In this document: positions 25,818 through 35,441 of the stretch, in pieces
Layout of the letters: each line of letters starts with the position of its first letter
Numbering within the stretch: the stretch's first letter is position 1
Source of the DNA: Ignavibacteria bacterium
Lineage (GTDB): Bacteria > Bacteroidota > Ignavibacteria > Tepidaquicellales > OLB5
Assembly: GCA_017303675.1 (NCBI GenBank)
Contig: JAFLBX010000002.1
Span: forward strand, 757,091-821,090
Length of the DNA stretch: 64,000 nucleotides
Reading direction: 5' to 3'
Program-made: the position numbers and the translations under genes
The notes under the pieces: generated by a model
What the model was told of the DNA's origin: nothing
The model's database searches: none
Seen by the model: the letters and a program-made list of their open reading frames with translations, nothing else

Positions 25818-27338
25818 TTACCTGTTATTTAAATAATTGATATATCTCATATCAAGAAAAACCTCAAAGTCAAAATCTGAAATACTGCTCATTTCATCAA
25901 ATAAATCATCTGATTCCTTGATTTTACCTTCGAGCCTGTATATTTTTCCAAGCTCAAACATCGCATGCGGCTTTAGCCACGTTTCTGCTTCAACAGATAT
26001 ATTGATACATTTTTTATAATTTTCTGCAGCAGATCTCAGGTCGTTTTTCAGGAAAAAAGTATTGCCAAGCTCAAAATATACCTTAGCAATATCATCTTCA
26101 CTCAGCTTTTTTCCTGAATACTCCGGGTTCAACAAATTATTATAAGTAACCAAAGCTTCATCAAGCTTGCCGCATTCCCGCAAATTCATAGTTACTATAA
26201 GCAGTGAATCAAACTTATTCAGTCCCCTGCCCTTCCTCTGCTCAGCCAGTCTATAGAAAAACTTTTCACCTTCACCATCACGTTCATTAATATAATTTTC
26301 CCTTACTTTCGAGTAATTTTCGAGAGCTTTCAGCCTGTTCCCGGATAACTCATACGAAAGCCCGAGAAGAAATAAACTTACATTATATCTGTCATCGTTG
26401 TGCACATATTTCAAATGTTCTTCAAAATTCCTGATTGCTTCATTGAAATTATTTTTTCTGAAATACGCTGTCCCAAGCAATGAGTAAGCCCCCTTTTTCA
26501 TTTCATTTTGCAATGAATTGGTATTCAGCCTCAGTGCTTCATTTGTAAGCTCAATCGATTCATCCATTCTGCTCATCTGCTGATAAAGGCTGGCAAGAAA
26601 AAGCCTGAATACGGGGCTTTGCGGATATTCTTTTACAAGCTGCCGCATAATGTTCACTGCTTCAAAACTTTGTTCTTCACGCTCTTTGATTGAAAAAAAT
26701 GAGAGGTAAACTCTTGATTCCACTGAAGTGAATTTACCTTTTTCATAAGAAGTTTTAAGATATTGTTTGCCTTCCTTTAAATTTCCTTCAAAACCTATAA
26801 TAGAAAGCAGCCATTGGTATTTTCCCGGAACAAAACCGATTGCGATCTTATATAAACCAAGCCCCATATAAGCATCGTAATAACCGGGATTTTCTTTCAC
26901 AAGGTCACTTAAGATCCTGTACCCGGTTTTACCGCTGAATGCTGCTCCAATCAGATTTTTATTAAGGTTCAGCATTAAAAGAGACCTATAGCTGTGTGCC
27001 AGCCCAAGAATGTACATTGAATCGTAATCTTTTTCATTTTTATCCAGTTTTTTCTCGGCTATTTCTATAACTTTATCACTCAATTCCAGAAACCTGAGAT
27101 AATCATCATTGCTTCTGCTTGGCAATGCTTTATAGAAATATATTTGGGATGAATAGAATAAAGGTCTCAGATCTTCAGGATCTTCCTTTTGAAGACTGTT
27201 AAAAAAGTTCTCTGCTTCATCAAACTTCAGATCGTAAATTAAATCCATGCCGGCTTTGATTTTTTCATCTGGAATAGCCGCTTTAAGTGAATTCAGTTGT
27301 ATTAAAAATACTATAAATACCAGTAAATATCTTTTCAT
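25818..27338 (-). CDS. Secreted TPR-repeat protein
   Basis: 506 residues with a signal peptide (MKRYLLVFIVFLIQLNSLKAA). The body is an alpha-solenoid of tetratricopeptide repeats: EAENFFNSLQKEDPEDLRPLF, GAYSLLGTAYFRKNNFNEAI, ALENYSKVRENYI, VYFELGNTFFLKNDLRSAAENYKKC and HAMFELGKIYRLEGKIKES. No enzymatic domain seen. TPR proteins of this kind act as protein-interaction scaffolds, here in the periplasm; partner unknown. ATG start. It is divergent from the NDH-2 gene. Confidence 0.87.
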   Translation of the reverse strand: MKRYLLVFIVFLIQLNSLKAAIPDEKIKAGMDLIYDLKFDEAENFFNSLQKEDPEDLRPLFYSSQIYFYKALPSRSNDDYLRFLELSDKVIEIAEKKLDKNEKDYDSMYILGLAHSYRSLLMLNLNKNLIGAAFSGKTGYRILSDLVKENPGYYDAYMGLGLYKIAIGFVPGKYQWLLSIIGFEGNLKEGKQYLKTSYEKGKFTSVESRVYLSFFSIKEREEQSFEAVNIMRQLVKEYPQSPVFRLFLASLYQQMSRMDESIELTNEALRLNTNSLQNEMKKGAYSLLGTAYFRKNNFNEAIRNFEEHLKYVHNDDRYNVSLFLLGLSYELSGNRLKALENYSKVRENYINERDGEGEKFFYRLAEQRKGRGLNKFDSLLIVTMNLRECGKLDEALVTYNNLLNPEYSGKKLSEDDIAKVYFELGNTFFLKNDLRSAAENYKKCINISVEAETWLKPHAMFELGKIYRLEGKIKESDDLFDEMSSISDFDFEVFLDMRYINYLNNR

Positions 27339-27426
27339 ACCTGCTTAACAATAATTTAAGAAAATAAATTCCATTTTTAAGCAAAAAATTGCATTTTTTT
27401 ATATTTTAAGTAACTTTTAATCTTGC

Positions 27427-27434
27427 TATTTTTG
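27427..27434 (+). promoter_or_regulatory. Promoter -7 box for the NDH-2 gene
   Basis: TATTTTTG matches TAnnTTTG, 24 nt upstream of the ATG at 27458. Confidence 0.5.
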
Positions 27435-27457
27435 TATAGAAAAGGTTAAACATAAAG

Positions 27458-28681
27458 ATGAAAAAGAAACTAGTTGTTTTAGGCAGCGGCTTTGGCGCGT
27501 TCAGCGCATTAAAAGAGCTTGATACAAACCTGTACGATATAAAAATAGTCAGTCCCCGTAATCATTTCCTTTTTACATGCCTCCTCCCAAGCACCACTGT
27601 AGGCACCATTGAATTCAGAAGCATTATTGAACCGATCAGGAATATAAAAAATGCAGTTTATATCCAGGCATTCTGCAGTAAAATAGATGAAGCTGCAAAA
27701 ATAATTTACTGCGAAGATACTGATACACAGAAACAGTTTACACTAGATTACGATATCCTGATTATTTCAGTGGGTGAGATAACAAATTCATATAACATTG
27801 AAGGTGTTGAAAAATATGCTTATTTCTTGCGGGAAGTTGCAGATGCCAGAAGAATAAGGATAAAAGTAATTGACTGCTTTGAAAATGCATCTATTCCGGG
27901 TTTAAGCGAAGAGGAAAAGAAAAGCTTTCTTAGATTTGTTGTTTGCGGAGGCGGCCCTACCGGTGTGGAATTCGCAGCAGAGCTTCATGATTTTATCGAA
28001 GAGGATGTAAGGAAGAAATATCCCGGGATGGAAAATGATATTGAGATAATTCTGATAGAAGCAGGCGATAAGCTGCTAAATTCATTTGATGAAAAACTTT
28101 CAGAATACACACTTAAGATCTTCAAAAGGCAAAAGATAAATGTTAAAACAAAATCATATATAACCAGGGTAACAGAAAAAGAAATTTATGTAAACGACGG
28201 CAAACACTTCAATTACGGTTTGCTTGTATGGGCTGCCGGGAATACTGCTACCGGACTTATCAGAAACAGCACTTTGCCAAAGAACAAAAGAAATAAGCTT
28301 GTAATTGATCATTACCTTAAAGTATTGGGCACAGAAAATATTTATGCACTGGGTGACTGCACTGAAATACCGGATGAACCTTTCCCGGTAACAGCACAGG
28401 TAGCACAAAGGCAGGGAAAATATTTAGGTAAAGCACTTAATAAACTTGCAAAAGGTAAAGATATAAAACCTTTCAAATATAAAGACCTTGGTATGCTTGC
28501 ATACATTGGCAGCCATAAAGCGCTTGCCAATACAACACAGTATAAAGGAAGCGGATTTGCTACGTGGATATTCTGGAGAAGCGTTTATATAACCAAGCTT
28601 GTGAGCTTAAAGAATAAGATCCTGGTACTTTTTGACTGGTTCAAAACATTTGTGTTCGGAAGAGATGTGAGTAACTTTTAA
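27458..28681 (+). CDS. ndh: Type II NADH dehydrogenase (FAD-dependent pyridine nucleotide-disulfide oxidoreductase family)
   Basis: 407 residues. FAD-binding Rossmann motif LVVLGSGFGAFSALKEL at the N terminus, second (NADH) Rossmann FVVCGGGPTGVEFAAEL near residue 170, and the FAD-contact motif NIYALGDCTEIPD near 298. The middle NDH-2 phrase RNHFLFTCLLPSTTVGTIEFRSIIEP supports NDH-2 over other disulfide reductases. The C-terminal 50 residues (FATWIFWRSVYITKLVSLKNK) would form the membrane-attaching amphipathic helices. It passes electrons from NADH to quinone without pumping. ATG start; its stop overlaps the stop of rmuC by 4 bp. Confidence 0.92.
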   Translation: MKKKLVVLGSGFGAFSALKELDTNLYDIKIVSPRNHFLFTCLLPSTTVGTIEFRSIIEPIRNIKNAVYIQAFCSKIDEAAKIIYCEDTDTQKQFTLDYDILIISVGEITNSYNIEGVEKYAYFLREVADARRIRIKVIDCFENASIPGLSEEEKKSFLRFVVCGGGPTGVEFAAELHDFIEEDVRKKYPGMENDIEIILIEAGDKLLNSFDEKLSEYTLKIFKRQKINVKTKSYITRVTEKEIYVNDGKHFNYGLLVWAAGNTATGLIRNSTLPKNKRNKLVIDHYLKVLGTENIYALGDCTEIPDEPFPVTAQVAQRQGKYLGKALNKLAKGKDIKPFKYKDLGMLAYIGSHKALANTTQYKGSGFATWIFWRSVYITKLVSLKNKILVLFDWFKTFVFGRDVSNF

Positions 28682-30009
28682 GGCAAAAGCTTTAATTCAC
28701 TTTGATCATCATTTTCGTTATCTTCTGCTGAGCGGTCAACTATCCTTGGGTCAATATTTTTAGTAGCTTTAGCACCCATTAATTTCAGGTTTTCTGCGCG
28801 GCTTATTATATTGCCTCTGCCTTCAGAAAGTTTTTTCATAGCACCCTCATAACTTTCATTGGCTCTTTTCATTCTGGTGCCAACCTCGATCAGATCATCA
28901 ACAAACCCCGAAAGCTTATCGTAGAGCTCACCGCCTTTTTTGGCTATTTCAAGCGCATTCCTGTTCTGTTTTTCCTGTTTCCAGATACTGGATATTGTAC
29001 GTAAAGTTGCAAGTAAAGTAGAGGGACTTACAATTACTATATTTTTTTCAAATGCATCATAAAATAACGCTGCATCATTCTGCACTGCAAGTGCAAATGC
29101 AGGTTCAATTGGAATGAACATAAGCACAAAATCCAGGCTTTGCAAGCCGTACAGATTCTGATAATCCTTTGGACTTAACCCTTTTATATGCCTGCGAATT
29201 GAATTAATATGTTCACTCAGTGATCTTTCTTTAATTGACTTATCTTCGGCAGAACAATACGCTTCGTAAGCTGTAAGTGATACCTTAGAATCAATAATCA
29301 TGCTTTTATTATCAGGCATATTTACAATTACATCTGGTCTTAGATTAGAGCCATCATCAGATTTAATAGTTTCCTGGATGACAAATTCCCTGCCCTTAAC
29401 AAGACCTGATTTTTCCAGGATACTTTCGAGTATGTATTCACCCCAATTACCCTGTGTTTTTGTATCGCCTTTTAATGCACGTGTAAGGTTATTTGCCTCT
29501 TCTGACATTTGTTTATTCAGCTCATGCAGAAATTTCAGCTGTTCTGCCAGCGCAGCGCGCTCTTTGGTCTCGGTAATATAAACATCATTTACTTTTTTCT
29601 CAAAATCAGCAATTCGCTCTTTTAAAGGTGTTAGTATCGTATCCAGATTTTCTTTGTTCTGTTCTGTGAATTTTCTGCTTTTATCTTCAAGGATTTTCCC
29701 TGCGAGATTCTCAAATTCTGCAGTAAATTTCTTTTGAAGATCAGCAAAATCATTTTTTTGTTCAATAAGCCTGGATTCAAGGTTGTCATTATTTGCTTTT
29801 GCTGCTGCCAGCTCACCTGTTAGCTCTATTACTTTTTTACGCTGTTGTTCAGTAAGTGAACCGGCATCATTGAGCTGCTTTTCTTTTTCGGCTAAATTAA
29901 GTTCTTTTTCAGAAAGTTTGGAAATTAATGCAGATTGTCTGCTCTTTGAAATAAAATATCCAAGCAAAGCACCTATAAGCAATCCCGAAATTAAGAGTAT
30001 TATTTCCAT
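28678..30009 (-). CDS. rmuC: DNA recombination protein RmuC
   Basis: 443 residues. N-terminal membrane helix (ILLISGLLIGALLGYFISKS), a long coiled coil (about 25-175), then the RmuC domain: LTRALKGDTKTQGNWGEYILESILEKSGL, LRPDVIVNMPDNKSMIIDSKVSLTAYEAY, DFVLMFIPIEPAFALA and SPSTLLATLRTISSIWKQEKQNRNA. The Asp and Lys of the nuclease-like PD-(D/E)xK motif can be seen in RPDVIV...IDSKVS. It limits inversions at inverted repeats. ATG start, 17 bp after the TPR gene upstream. Confidence 0.94.
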   Translation of the reverse strand: MEIILLISGLLIGALLGYFISKSRQSALISKLSEKELNLAEKEKQLNDAGSLTEQQRKKVIELTGELAAAKANNDNLESRLIEQKNDFADLQKKFTAEFENLAGKILEDKSRKFTEQNKENLDTILTPLKERIADFEKKVNDVYITETKERAALAEQLKFLHELNKQMSEEANNLTRALKGDTKTQGNWGEYILESILEKSGLVKGREFVIQETIKSDDGSNLRPDVIVNMPDNKSMIIDSKVSLTAYEAYCSAEDKSIKERSLSEHINSIRRHIKGLSPKDYQNLYGLQSLDFVLMFIPIEPAFALAVQNDAALFYDAFEKNIVIVSPSTLLATLRTISSIWKQEKQNRNALEIAKKGGELYDKLSGFVDDLIEVGTRMKRANESYEGAMKKLSEGRGNIISRAENLKLMGAKATKNIDPRIVDRSAEDNENDDQSELKLLP

Positions 30010-30026
30010 TTTAATTCAGTTTGTTT

Positions 30027-30860
30027 TTATTTTCCTTTTTTTTCTTTAGCTTCCTTAAGATAACCGCTCATTGTTTCAGTTAAAGCAGGGTCTATCCGCA
30101 AACCTTTTTCCATATTCATAATTGCGTTATCATAATCGCCTTTATACAGGTAAGCTATTCCCATCCGGCAATATGCCTCAGCTGAATTGGGATCAAGTTC
30201 AAGCGCTTTATTAAAATCAGCAATAGCCTCATCATACTTCTGCATTTCACGGTAAATTGCCCCGCGGGTATTATAAACATCTACCCTGTTTGGCCCGTAC
30301 TCAACAGCCTTGTTCAGATCATCAAGCGCACCGGTTGTATCTCCGGAAAACAGCCGCATAGAGCCCCTGTTCCTATATGAATCAACGTGATCAGGCTTTA
30401 TTTTTATTGCTTTATCAAGCAAAGCCAATGCTTCTGAAGTTTTGTTTTCACCGTAGTATATAACTGACATTGAATTTATTGATACAACATCATCCGGATT
30501 CAGCTCAAGTGCTTTTTGATAGCTTTTTATTGCTTCTTCGCCATTTTGCAGATAAACATAAACAGTGCCCCTGCCGCTGTGGGCTTTGTAGTTCTTGGGA
30601 TCCAGCAATATAGCTTTTTCGAAATCACTAAGCGCTTCTTTTATCTTTTTCAAAAAGATAAGAGTGTTTCCGCGGGAAATATATCCTTTTACACTATCGG
30701 GATTGTATTCTATATATTTTGAATAGCTGAAATATGCGTCAGCAAACCTGCCTTCATTAAAATACTCTTCACCTTGCGTAAATAGTACCTCTGATTCCTG
30801 TGTAAATACCGGAACGCTTATAAGTAAAAATAATATAACTAATTTTAGTATGTGTATCAT
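30027..30860 (-). CDS. Secreted TPR-repeat protein 2
   Basis: 277 residues with a signal peptide (HILKLVILFLLISVPVFTQ) and about seven regular TPR units of 34 residues, each with the pattern of YISRGNTLIFLKKIKEALSDFEKAILLDPKN. The repeats fill nearly the whole protein. It probably acts as a periplasmic or surface scaffold. ATG start at 30860; upstream neighbour yqeY-like is 24 bp away, downstream is rmuC, so the three may be co-transcribed. Confidence 0.88.
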   Translation of the reverse strand: MIHILKLVILFLLISVPVFTQESEVLFTQGEEYFNEGRFADAYFSYSKYIEYNPDSVKGYISRGNTLIFLKKIKEALSDFEKAILLDPKNYKAHSGRGTVYVYLQNGEEAIKSYQKALELNPDDVVSINSMSVIYYGENKTSEALALLDKAIKIKPDHVDSYRNRGSMRLFSGDTTGALDDLNKAVEYGPNRVDVYNTRGAIYREMQKYDEAIADFNKALELDPNSAEAYCRMGIAYLYKGDYDNAIMNMEKGLRIDPALTETMSGYLKEAKEKKGK

Positions 30861-30884
30861 TGAATGATATTTTTCAGGATTACC

Positions 30885-31301
30885 TTATGATACAGATTTA
30901 GCTTTAACAGTCTCGCTTACAAGTCTTCCGTCATACAAGCCATTATATTTTTCCTTGAAAAATGGCATGATCTCCTTCATTGTTTTGCCTTCAGCTATTA
31001 AGCCTGATACAATTTCTTCGATCTTTTCCCTGCTAAGCTGTGCTGGAAGGTAAGCTTCGAGTATCTTCTTCTCTTGATTCAGCTTTGTAACAGCCTCATC
31101 TGAAACACCAAGCGCTATTGTATCATCGGCGTTTTTAATGAATTTCCTGATTATTTTAAATTCATCATCTTCAGTCATTTCTTTTCCGCTTTTGGACTGG
31201 GTGAATATTTCGGCATAAAGTGTTGAAAGCAGATTGGCTTTCACAGTTTCTTTGGCAAGTTTTGCCTGCTGCATGTCTTTTCTTATTGTTTCTATCAGCA
31301 T
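30885..31301 (-). CDS. GatB/YqeY domain-containing protein
   Basis: 138 residues, the normal YqeY length. The family helix bundle is clear: IRKDMQQAKLAKETVKANLLSTLYAEI near the N terminus and ILEAYLPAQLSREKIEEIVSGLI near residue 83. It is related to the tail domain of the GatB amidotransferase subunit that contacts tRNA; the function of the stand-alone form is unclear. ATG start at 31301; first in the run yqeY - TPR - rmuC. Confidence 0.93.
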   Translation of the reverse strand: MLIETIRKDMQQAKLAKETVKANLLSTLYAEIFTQSKSGKEMTEDDEFKIIRKFIKNADDTIALGVSDEAVTKLNQEKKILEAYLPAQLSREKIEEIVSGLIAEGKTMKEIMPFFKEKYNGLYDGRLVSETVKAKSVS

Positions 31302-31420
31302 TTTAATAATTTAAAGTAAAATTTCACTAATTCTTTAAAATTATGAACATTTCTCGAAATTTAAACTGCCTAAATTTATCTATATTAAATATTGTAAGAA
31401 CAATTCCTTAAATGATGTAT

Positions 31421-31449
31421 TATATTTGTAATAAGAAAGGAGATGATTT
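31421..31449 (+). promoter_or_regulatory. Promoter -7 box and strong ribosome binding site for the VIT/VWA gene
   Basis: TATATTTG at 31421-31428 fits TAnnTTTG. It is followed by AGAAAGGAG (31434-31442), 7 nt before the ATG, one of the few strong Shine-Dalgarno sequences in the window. Confidence 0.65.
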
Positions 31450-33528
31450 ATGACAATAAGATCTCTTTTTACCCTGTTTATATCCATTCTTACCATATCT
31501 TTAAGCAGCCATTTATATTCAAACGGAGTTTCAGTTGTAAATGCAGCAACAGGAATTTACCTGAAATTAACATCCAGTGATGTGTTAGTTAATTGCGAAA
31601 GCCAGGTTTCTGTTGTAACTGCAACTCAGATATTTCTTAATAATTTAGGCGCGGATAAGAATATCAAATATGCATTCCCAATGCCTGAAGGAGCTAGTGC
31701 AATAAGTCTCAGGTGGAAAATAAATGGCTTATGGTACCAGGCTCAAATTAATCCAAATTCACAGGATACCGGTTTACCCGGAGGTTCTATGAACAATAAC
31801 CTTAAAACACATTTAGGTTCAACACCTTTATTCTTTACAATACCACAAACAGTTAAAACTGACTCCAGTTTAATAGTTGAACTTAAATATGTAAAGCTTC
31901 TTCCTTATTCATTCGGAAATGTTACATTTACATTTCCAAACAACTACAGTCTTATCCAGACAGCAATACTGAACAGCCAGGTTCTTGATTTCAATCTGTC
32001 ATCACCAAGAACAATAGACAGTATCAGGCTTGTAAGTACTCAACCGGTCACAGAATTTTCCAATAACGGAACCACTGCACACATAAAAAGTGTACTTATG
32101 GAATCAGCTGCAAACCAGAATTATTCCGTTAAGTATTCGCTGAACCTGAACCAGCTTGGTTTGTACAGTTATTCAACCTTAATACCCCAGGCGCAGCTGC
32201 CGGACTCTCTGGGTGGATTTTTTACATTTATTGCTGAACCCGATCCGGGTTCCAACCAGGTTATAAAAAAAACCTTCACGCTTATAGTCGACCGTTCAGG
32301 AAGCATGAGCGGAGATAAGATAATACAGGCAAGAAATGCAAGTAAATTCATTGTGAATAATCTGAATGACGGCGACAAGTTCAATATTGTTGATTTTTCG
32401 GACAATGTGCTCTCGTTCCGTCCGGGACATGTAAATTATACAAACCAGTCTAGGGATTCAGCTCTTAATTATATCAATGCATTTATAGCAAGCGGAGGTA
32501 CAAATATTTCCGGAGCATTTTCAACAGCAGTACCGCAATTTTCCACCAGCAATGATAGTTCTGCGAACATTATTATATTCTTTACTGATGGTCAGGCTAC
32601 TTCAGGCATCACTAATACAACACAATTGCTGGCACATGTTAGAAATCTGATTATAAGTACTGAAACTAACATATTCCTTTATTGTTTCGGAATCGGGAGC
32701 GATGTTAATGTTCAGCTGCTGACACTATTAGGTTCTCAAAATAAGGGTCTGGCTGAATTTTTAGGTAACGATGAATTATACAGCAGAATAACTGATTTTT
32801 ACCTGCGTATAAGAAATCCAGTTCTGCTATCGCCTACAATCTCATTTTCTCCTTCAAATGTGATAGAAGTGTATCCTTCGCCTCTGCCAAATTTGTACAA
32901 AGGGCAGCAAATGATAGTATCAGGAAGATACCTGCAGCCCGGACCGGTAACTGTAACTTTAAGCGGATATGCTTTTAATCAGCCGGTTTCATACCAATAC
33001 AGCTTTAACAGGATTGATACAGCAGATTCACGGTACCAATTCCTAACTAAAATATGGGCTAAACAGAAAATTGATTACCTGCTGGTACTTTATTATGCTT
33101 TAAATCCTAGTGACCCGGCTGCATTGGCTTTAAAAGCTCAGATTATTCAAATAAGCATTGCTTATGGCGTTCTTTCACCGTTTACCAGCTTTGGTTCAGT
33201 AACAGCAGTTAATGAACCGGTAAATGAACCAAATATTAATGCTGAAACTTATGTACTAACGGGGAATTATCCAAATCCTTTCAATCCCTCAACTACCATT
33301 AAGCTTCAGGTGAATAAACAGATATTTAAAACAGCTTATGTAAGGATCTATAATATTACCGGTCAGCTTATAAAAGTAATAAGGTTTAATATAAACGGTA
33401 AAGGAATTTATGAGATTCCATGGGATGGCACTCTAAGCACCGGATTAAACGCTCCTTCCGGTGTATATTTTTATGTTATTGATCTTGGTGAAATCTTGCT
33501 CAACAATAAAATGGTTCTGCTGAAATAA
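31450..33528 (+). CDS. T9SS-sorted VIT and VWA domain protein
   Basis: 692 residues. Signal peptide (about 25), a VIT domain (30-240, with KYAFPMPEGASAISLRW and YVKLLPYSFGNVTFTFP), then a von Willebrand A domain (about 275-450) whose MIDAS motif DxSxS is intact (VDRSGSMSGDKI) with the later Thr/Asp in TDGQATSG. A short beta region leads to the T9SS sorting domain (GNYPNPFNPSTTIKLQV). The inter-alpha-trypsin-inhibitor-like VIT-VWA pair suggests a metal-dependent adhesion protein on the cell surface. Ligand unknown. Confidence 0.92.
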   Translation: MTIRSLFTLFISILTISLSSHLYSNGVSVVNAATGIYLKLTSSDVLVNCESQVSVVTATQIFLNNLGADKNIKYAFPMPEGASAISLRWKINGLWYQAQINPNSQDTGLPGGSMNNNLKTHLGSTPLFFTIPQTVKTDSSLIVELKYVKLLPYSFGNVTFTFPNNYSLIQTAILNSQVLDFNLSSPRTIDSIRLVSTQPVTEFSNNGTTAHIKSVLMESAANQNYSVKYSLNLNQLGLYSYSTLIPQAQLPDSLGGFFTFIAEPDPGSNQVIKKTFTLIVDRSGSMSGDKIIQARNASKFIVNNLNDGDKFNIVDFSDNVLSFRPGHVNYTNQSRDSALNYINAFIASGGTNISGAFSTAVPQFSTSNDSSANIIIFFTDGQATSGITNTTQLLAHVRNLIISTETNIFLYCFGIGSDVNVQLLTLLGSQNKGLAEFLGNDELYSRITDFYLRIRNPVLLSPTISFSPSNVIEVYPSPLPNLYKGQQMIVSGRYLQPGPVTVTLSGYAFNQPVSYQYSFNRIDTADSRYQFLTKIWAKQKIDYLLVLYYALNPSDPAALALKAQIIQISIAYGVLSPFTSFGSVTAVNEPVNEPNINAETYVLTGNYPNPFNPSTTIKLQVNKQIFKTAYVRIYNITGQLIKVIRFNINGKGIYEIPWDGTLSTGLNAPSGVYFYVIDLGEILLNNKMVLLK

Positions 33529-33542
33529 AACTGAACTTAATT

Positions 33543-33587
33543 TATAAATCAAAAAGCCTCTTAATTTAAGAGGCTTTTTGATTTATA
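33543..33587. terminator. 22-bp bidirectional terminator
   Basis: Perfect inverted repeat: 22-nt arms 33543-33564 and 33566-33587 around one base, with AAGCCTCTTAA / TTAAGAGGCTT core and A/T tracts on both flanks. It lies between convergent genes and should terminate both the VIT/VWA gene and the opposite 176-aa gene. Confidence 0.9.
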
Positions 33588-33604
33588 GTGATTCTTTAAG
33601 AATA

Positions 33605-34135
33605 TTATTTGACAGTTTGCTGCCTGCTTACTTCTTCCCATGCATTAGGTGAAAAAAAGCTGTATGATTCCCGTCTGTAAGTAGCATAATAAGCATAGCC
33701 CCACAAGGGGGTATTTGGATAGTAATACAGGTTTTTAGTATTGATATCCAGTACTGAAGGAAATTCAGCTGCAGCAAAATGTTTGGGGCAGTACCTGCTT
33801 AGATACCCGGCAAGCTCTGCTGAAATGTTCTGAGTAATAATTAAAGGATATACAACCAGCATAGCTCCAAAGCCTAATGGCGGACCTGTTCTGTGCCTGT
33901 TGGCTAATGAGAACATTTTTTCGCTGTATAAACGCAGCTCTTCTCCGGTAGCTCCTTCAGGCATATATTTAGCGCAAATATAACAATCCACTTTTCCGAA
34001 TTTAGTGACTTCTACCCTGCTGCGTTTAAATACCCGGTCAGTTCCTGCCTGTTCATTAACGCTAATTGCTTCGAAGCCGTAATATTTCAGCCAGCCTTCC
34101 AGCATATGGAAATATTTTTCAGATATATCAGACAT
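33605..34135 (-). CDS. Conserved-looking protein of unknown function
   Basis: 176 residues, no signal peptide and no membrane helix, so cytoplasmic. N-terminal EKYFHMLEGWLKYYGFEAISVNEQ, then CYICAKYMPEGATGEELRLYSEKMF and LGFGAMLVVYPLIITQN. The last 60 residues are Tyr-rich. I do not recognise a family. The overall mix of alpha and beta suggests a folded enzyme or binding domain. ATG start with a TAAATTTG -7 box at 34148-34155, almost next to the start. Genes on both sides are secreted proteins, with no clear functional link. Confidence 0.65.
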   Translation of the reverse strand: MSDISEKYFHMLEGWLKYYGFEAISVNEQAGTDRVFKRSRVEVTKFGKVDCYICAKYMPEGATGEELRLYSEKMFSLANRHRTGPPLGFGAMLVVYPLIITQNISAELAGYLSRYCPKHFAAAEFPSVLDINTKNLYYYPNTPLWGYAYYATYRRESYSFFSPNAWEEVSRQQTVK

Positions 34136-34147
34136 ATTTAGAGATTA

Positions 34148-34155
34148 CAAATTTA
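34148..34155 (-). promoter_or_regulatory. Promoter -7 box for the 176-aa gene
   Basis: Minus strand TAAATTTG fits TAnnTTTG, 13 nt before the ATG, so the leader would be very short. Confidence 0.5.
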
Positions 34156-34190
34156 AAGATAATTATACAGATTAATTTATTATACTTTTA

Positions 34191-35252
34191 TTACCGTCTT
34201 CTGTTCCAGTTGATAGTATCAGCATTCAAAAGACGCAAATACGTGTTAGATGCATGTTCAAAACCTACCCAGCAGAAATATGTACTGTCTTCCCCGGATG
34301 CTCCGCAATTAACGGGATCTATATAACCCAGCGACTGTTTTGTTTCGACATGTTTATAAATGATGCTATCCTTCATAAAATCGTATGTTGTCTGGATAAG
34401 CGCTGCGATAAGCGGCGGTACTGTTGTCGGAATATTTTCACTGATTATATTCGGTAATCCTGCCCATGCATAAGGGACTACATCCTTTGTATTTACACAA
34501 CGATGAGACTGGCTTCCGGTTGATAACATTTGGGCATGATATGTATTTACAAATGAAACATTGCCAACGGTGGGAGCGGCAAATGTATATGTTTCAAGCT
34601 TAAATTTTGAGGTAAAACCAAGATCAATAAACCACTTAGTGATCAGTGTTGCCATTGCACCACCCAAGGAATGACCCGTTATAAACATTTTTTGCTTGGA
34701 AGAGTTAAGTGTATTTAAATAAGACTGTAAGCTCGTAAATGTTACAGGATCACTTGTATTAAGCAAAGTATCCAGTCCGCGGTACGACCCCAATGCAACA
34801 GAATCTCCTCCCCCTGAATAGGGCCATTTTTCCATATCCCAAACTTCTAGGTCTTCTACAATATTGGCAAAGTTAAAAACAGTCCCGCGAACGCAGATAG
34901 CGTATTTTAAAGAATCACCGGTTGAATCGACTGCCATATACATCAGGTTATCACCTGTCGGGCTAATACCGGGTCCCCAGCATACTTTCCAGCTGCCGCC
35001 GGTAGAATAATTAGTATCCGCTAGCTGCAGATTGATTGAATCTCTTATCTGCAGAGCATTTGTATTACCTTCGGCAACATAGCATAGTGCTGATAGAGTC
35101 ATCATCACACCTGCTTCGCCCTGGTCATACCCGCCGAACATAGGAGTTGTAATTCCGCCATTTCCCATTAGGTCATCACTGCATCCGCTGAAATGATAAG
35201 AAATTAACATTACACTAAATGCAAAAAAAGCTGTTTTTATTGATCCTGTCAT
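34191..35252 (-). CDS. Class 3 lipase-type alpha/beta hydrolase, probable lipoprotein
   Basis: 353 residues. The N terminus is a signal peptide ending in a lipobox-like YHFSGC (residues 19-24), so it is probably a lipoprotein; Phe at -3 is less usual. The nucleophile elbow GHSLGGAMATLITKW is at about residue 193, the class 3 lipase signature, with the Asp and His expected after FAAPTVGNVSFVNTYH and CVNTKDVVPYAW and near HVETKQ. Substrate probably a lipid ester. ATG start. Faces the propeller gene across a terminator. Confidence 0.9.
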   Translation of the reverse strand: MTGSIKTAFFAFSVMLISYHFSGCSDDLMGNGGITTPMFGGYDQGEAGVMMTLSALCYVAEGNTNALQIRDSINLQLADTNYSTGGSWKVCWGPGISPTGDNLMYMAVDSTGDSLKYAICVRGTVFNFANIVEDLEVWDMEKWPYSGGGDSVALGSYRGLDTLLNTSDPVTFTSLQSYLNTLNSSKQKMFITGHSLGGAMATLITKWFIDLGFTSKFKLETYTFAAPTVGNVSFVNTYHAQMLSTGSQSHRCVNTKDVVPYAWAGLPNIISENIPTTVPPLIAALIQTTYDFMKDSIIYKHVETKQSLGYIDPVNCGASGEDSTYFCWVGFEHASNTYLRLLNADTINWNRRR

Positions 35253-35290
35253 GAATAAATTTGTCTTTTATAAACTTTCCAAATAATTTT

Positions 35291-35298
35291 CAAATATA
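35291..35298 (-). promoter_or_regulatory. Promoter -7 box for the lipase gene
   Basis: Minus strand TATATTTG, exact match, 39 nt before the ATG at 35252. Confidence 0.55.
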
Positions 35299-35359
35299 CA
35301 TTATTCATAATTAGGTTACAAAGGGTTAAAATACTCCGAAATTCAAATTTTATCAAAAC

Positions 35360-35402
35360 AAAAGGCTGTCATTCTACGGAGGTACGAGAATGTCAGCCTT
35401 TT
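35360..35402 (-). terminator. Terminator of the cassette 2 propeller gene
   Basis: 16-nt arms AAAAGGCTGTCATTCT (35360-35375) and AGAATGTCAGCCTTTT (35387-35402), 15 of 16 pairs, then T residues on the minus strand. It is 40 bp after the stop of the propeller gene. Confidence 0.82.
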
Positions 35403-35441
35403 CTAAAGGAGGAGAAAATTCAGGAAAAATCCAGCAAGTTA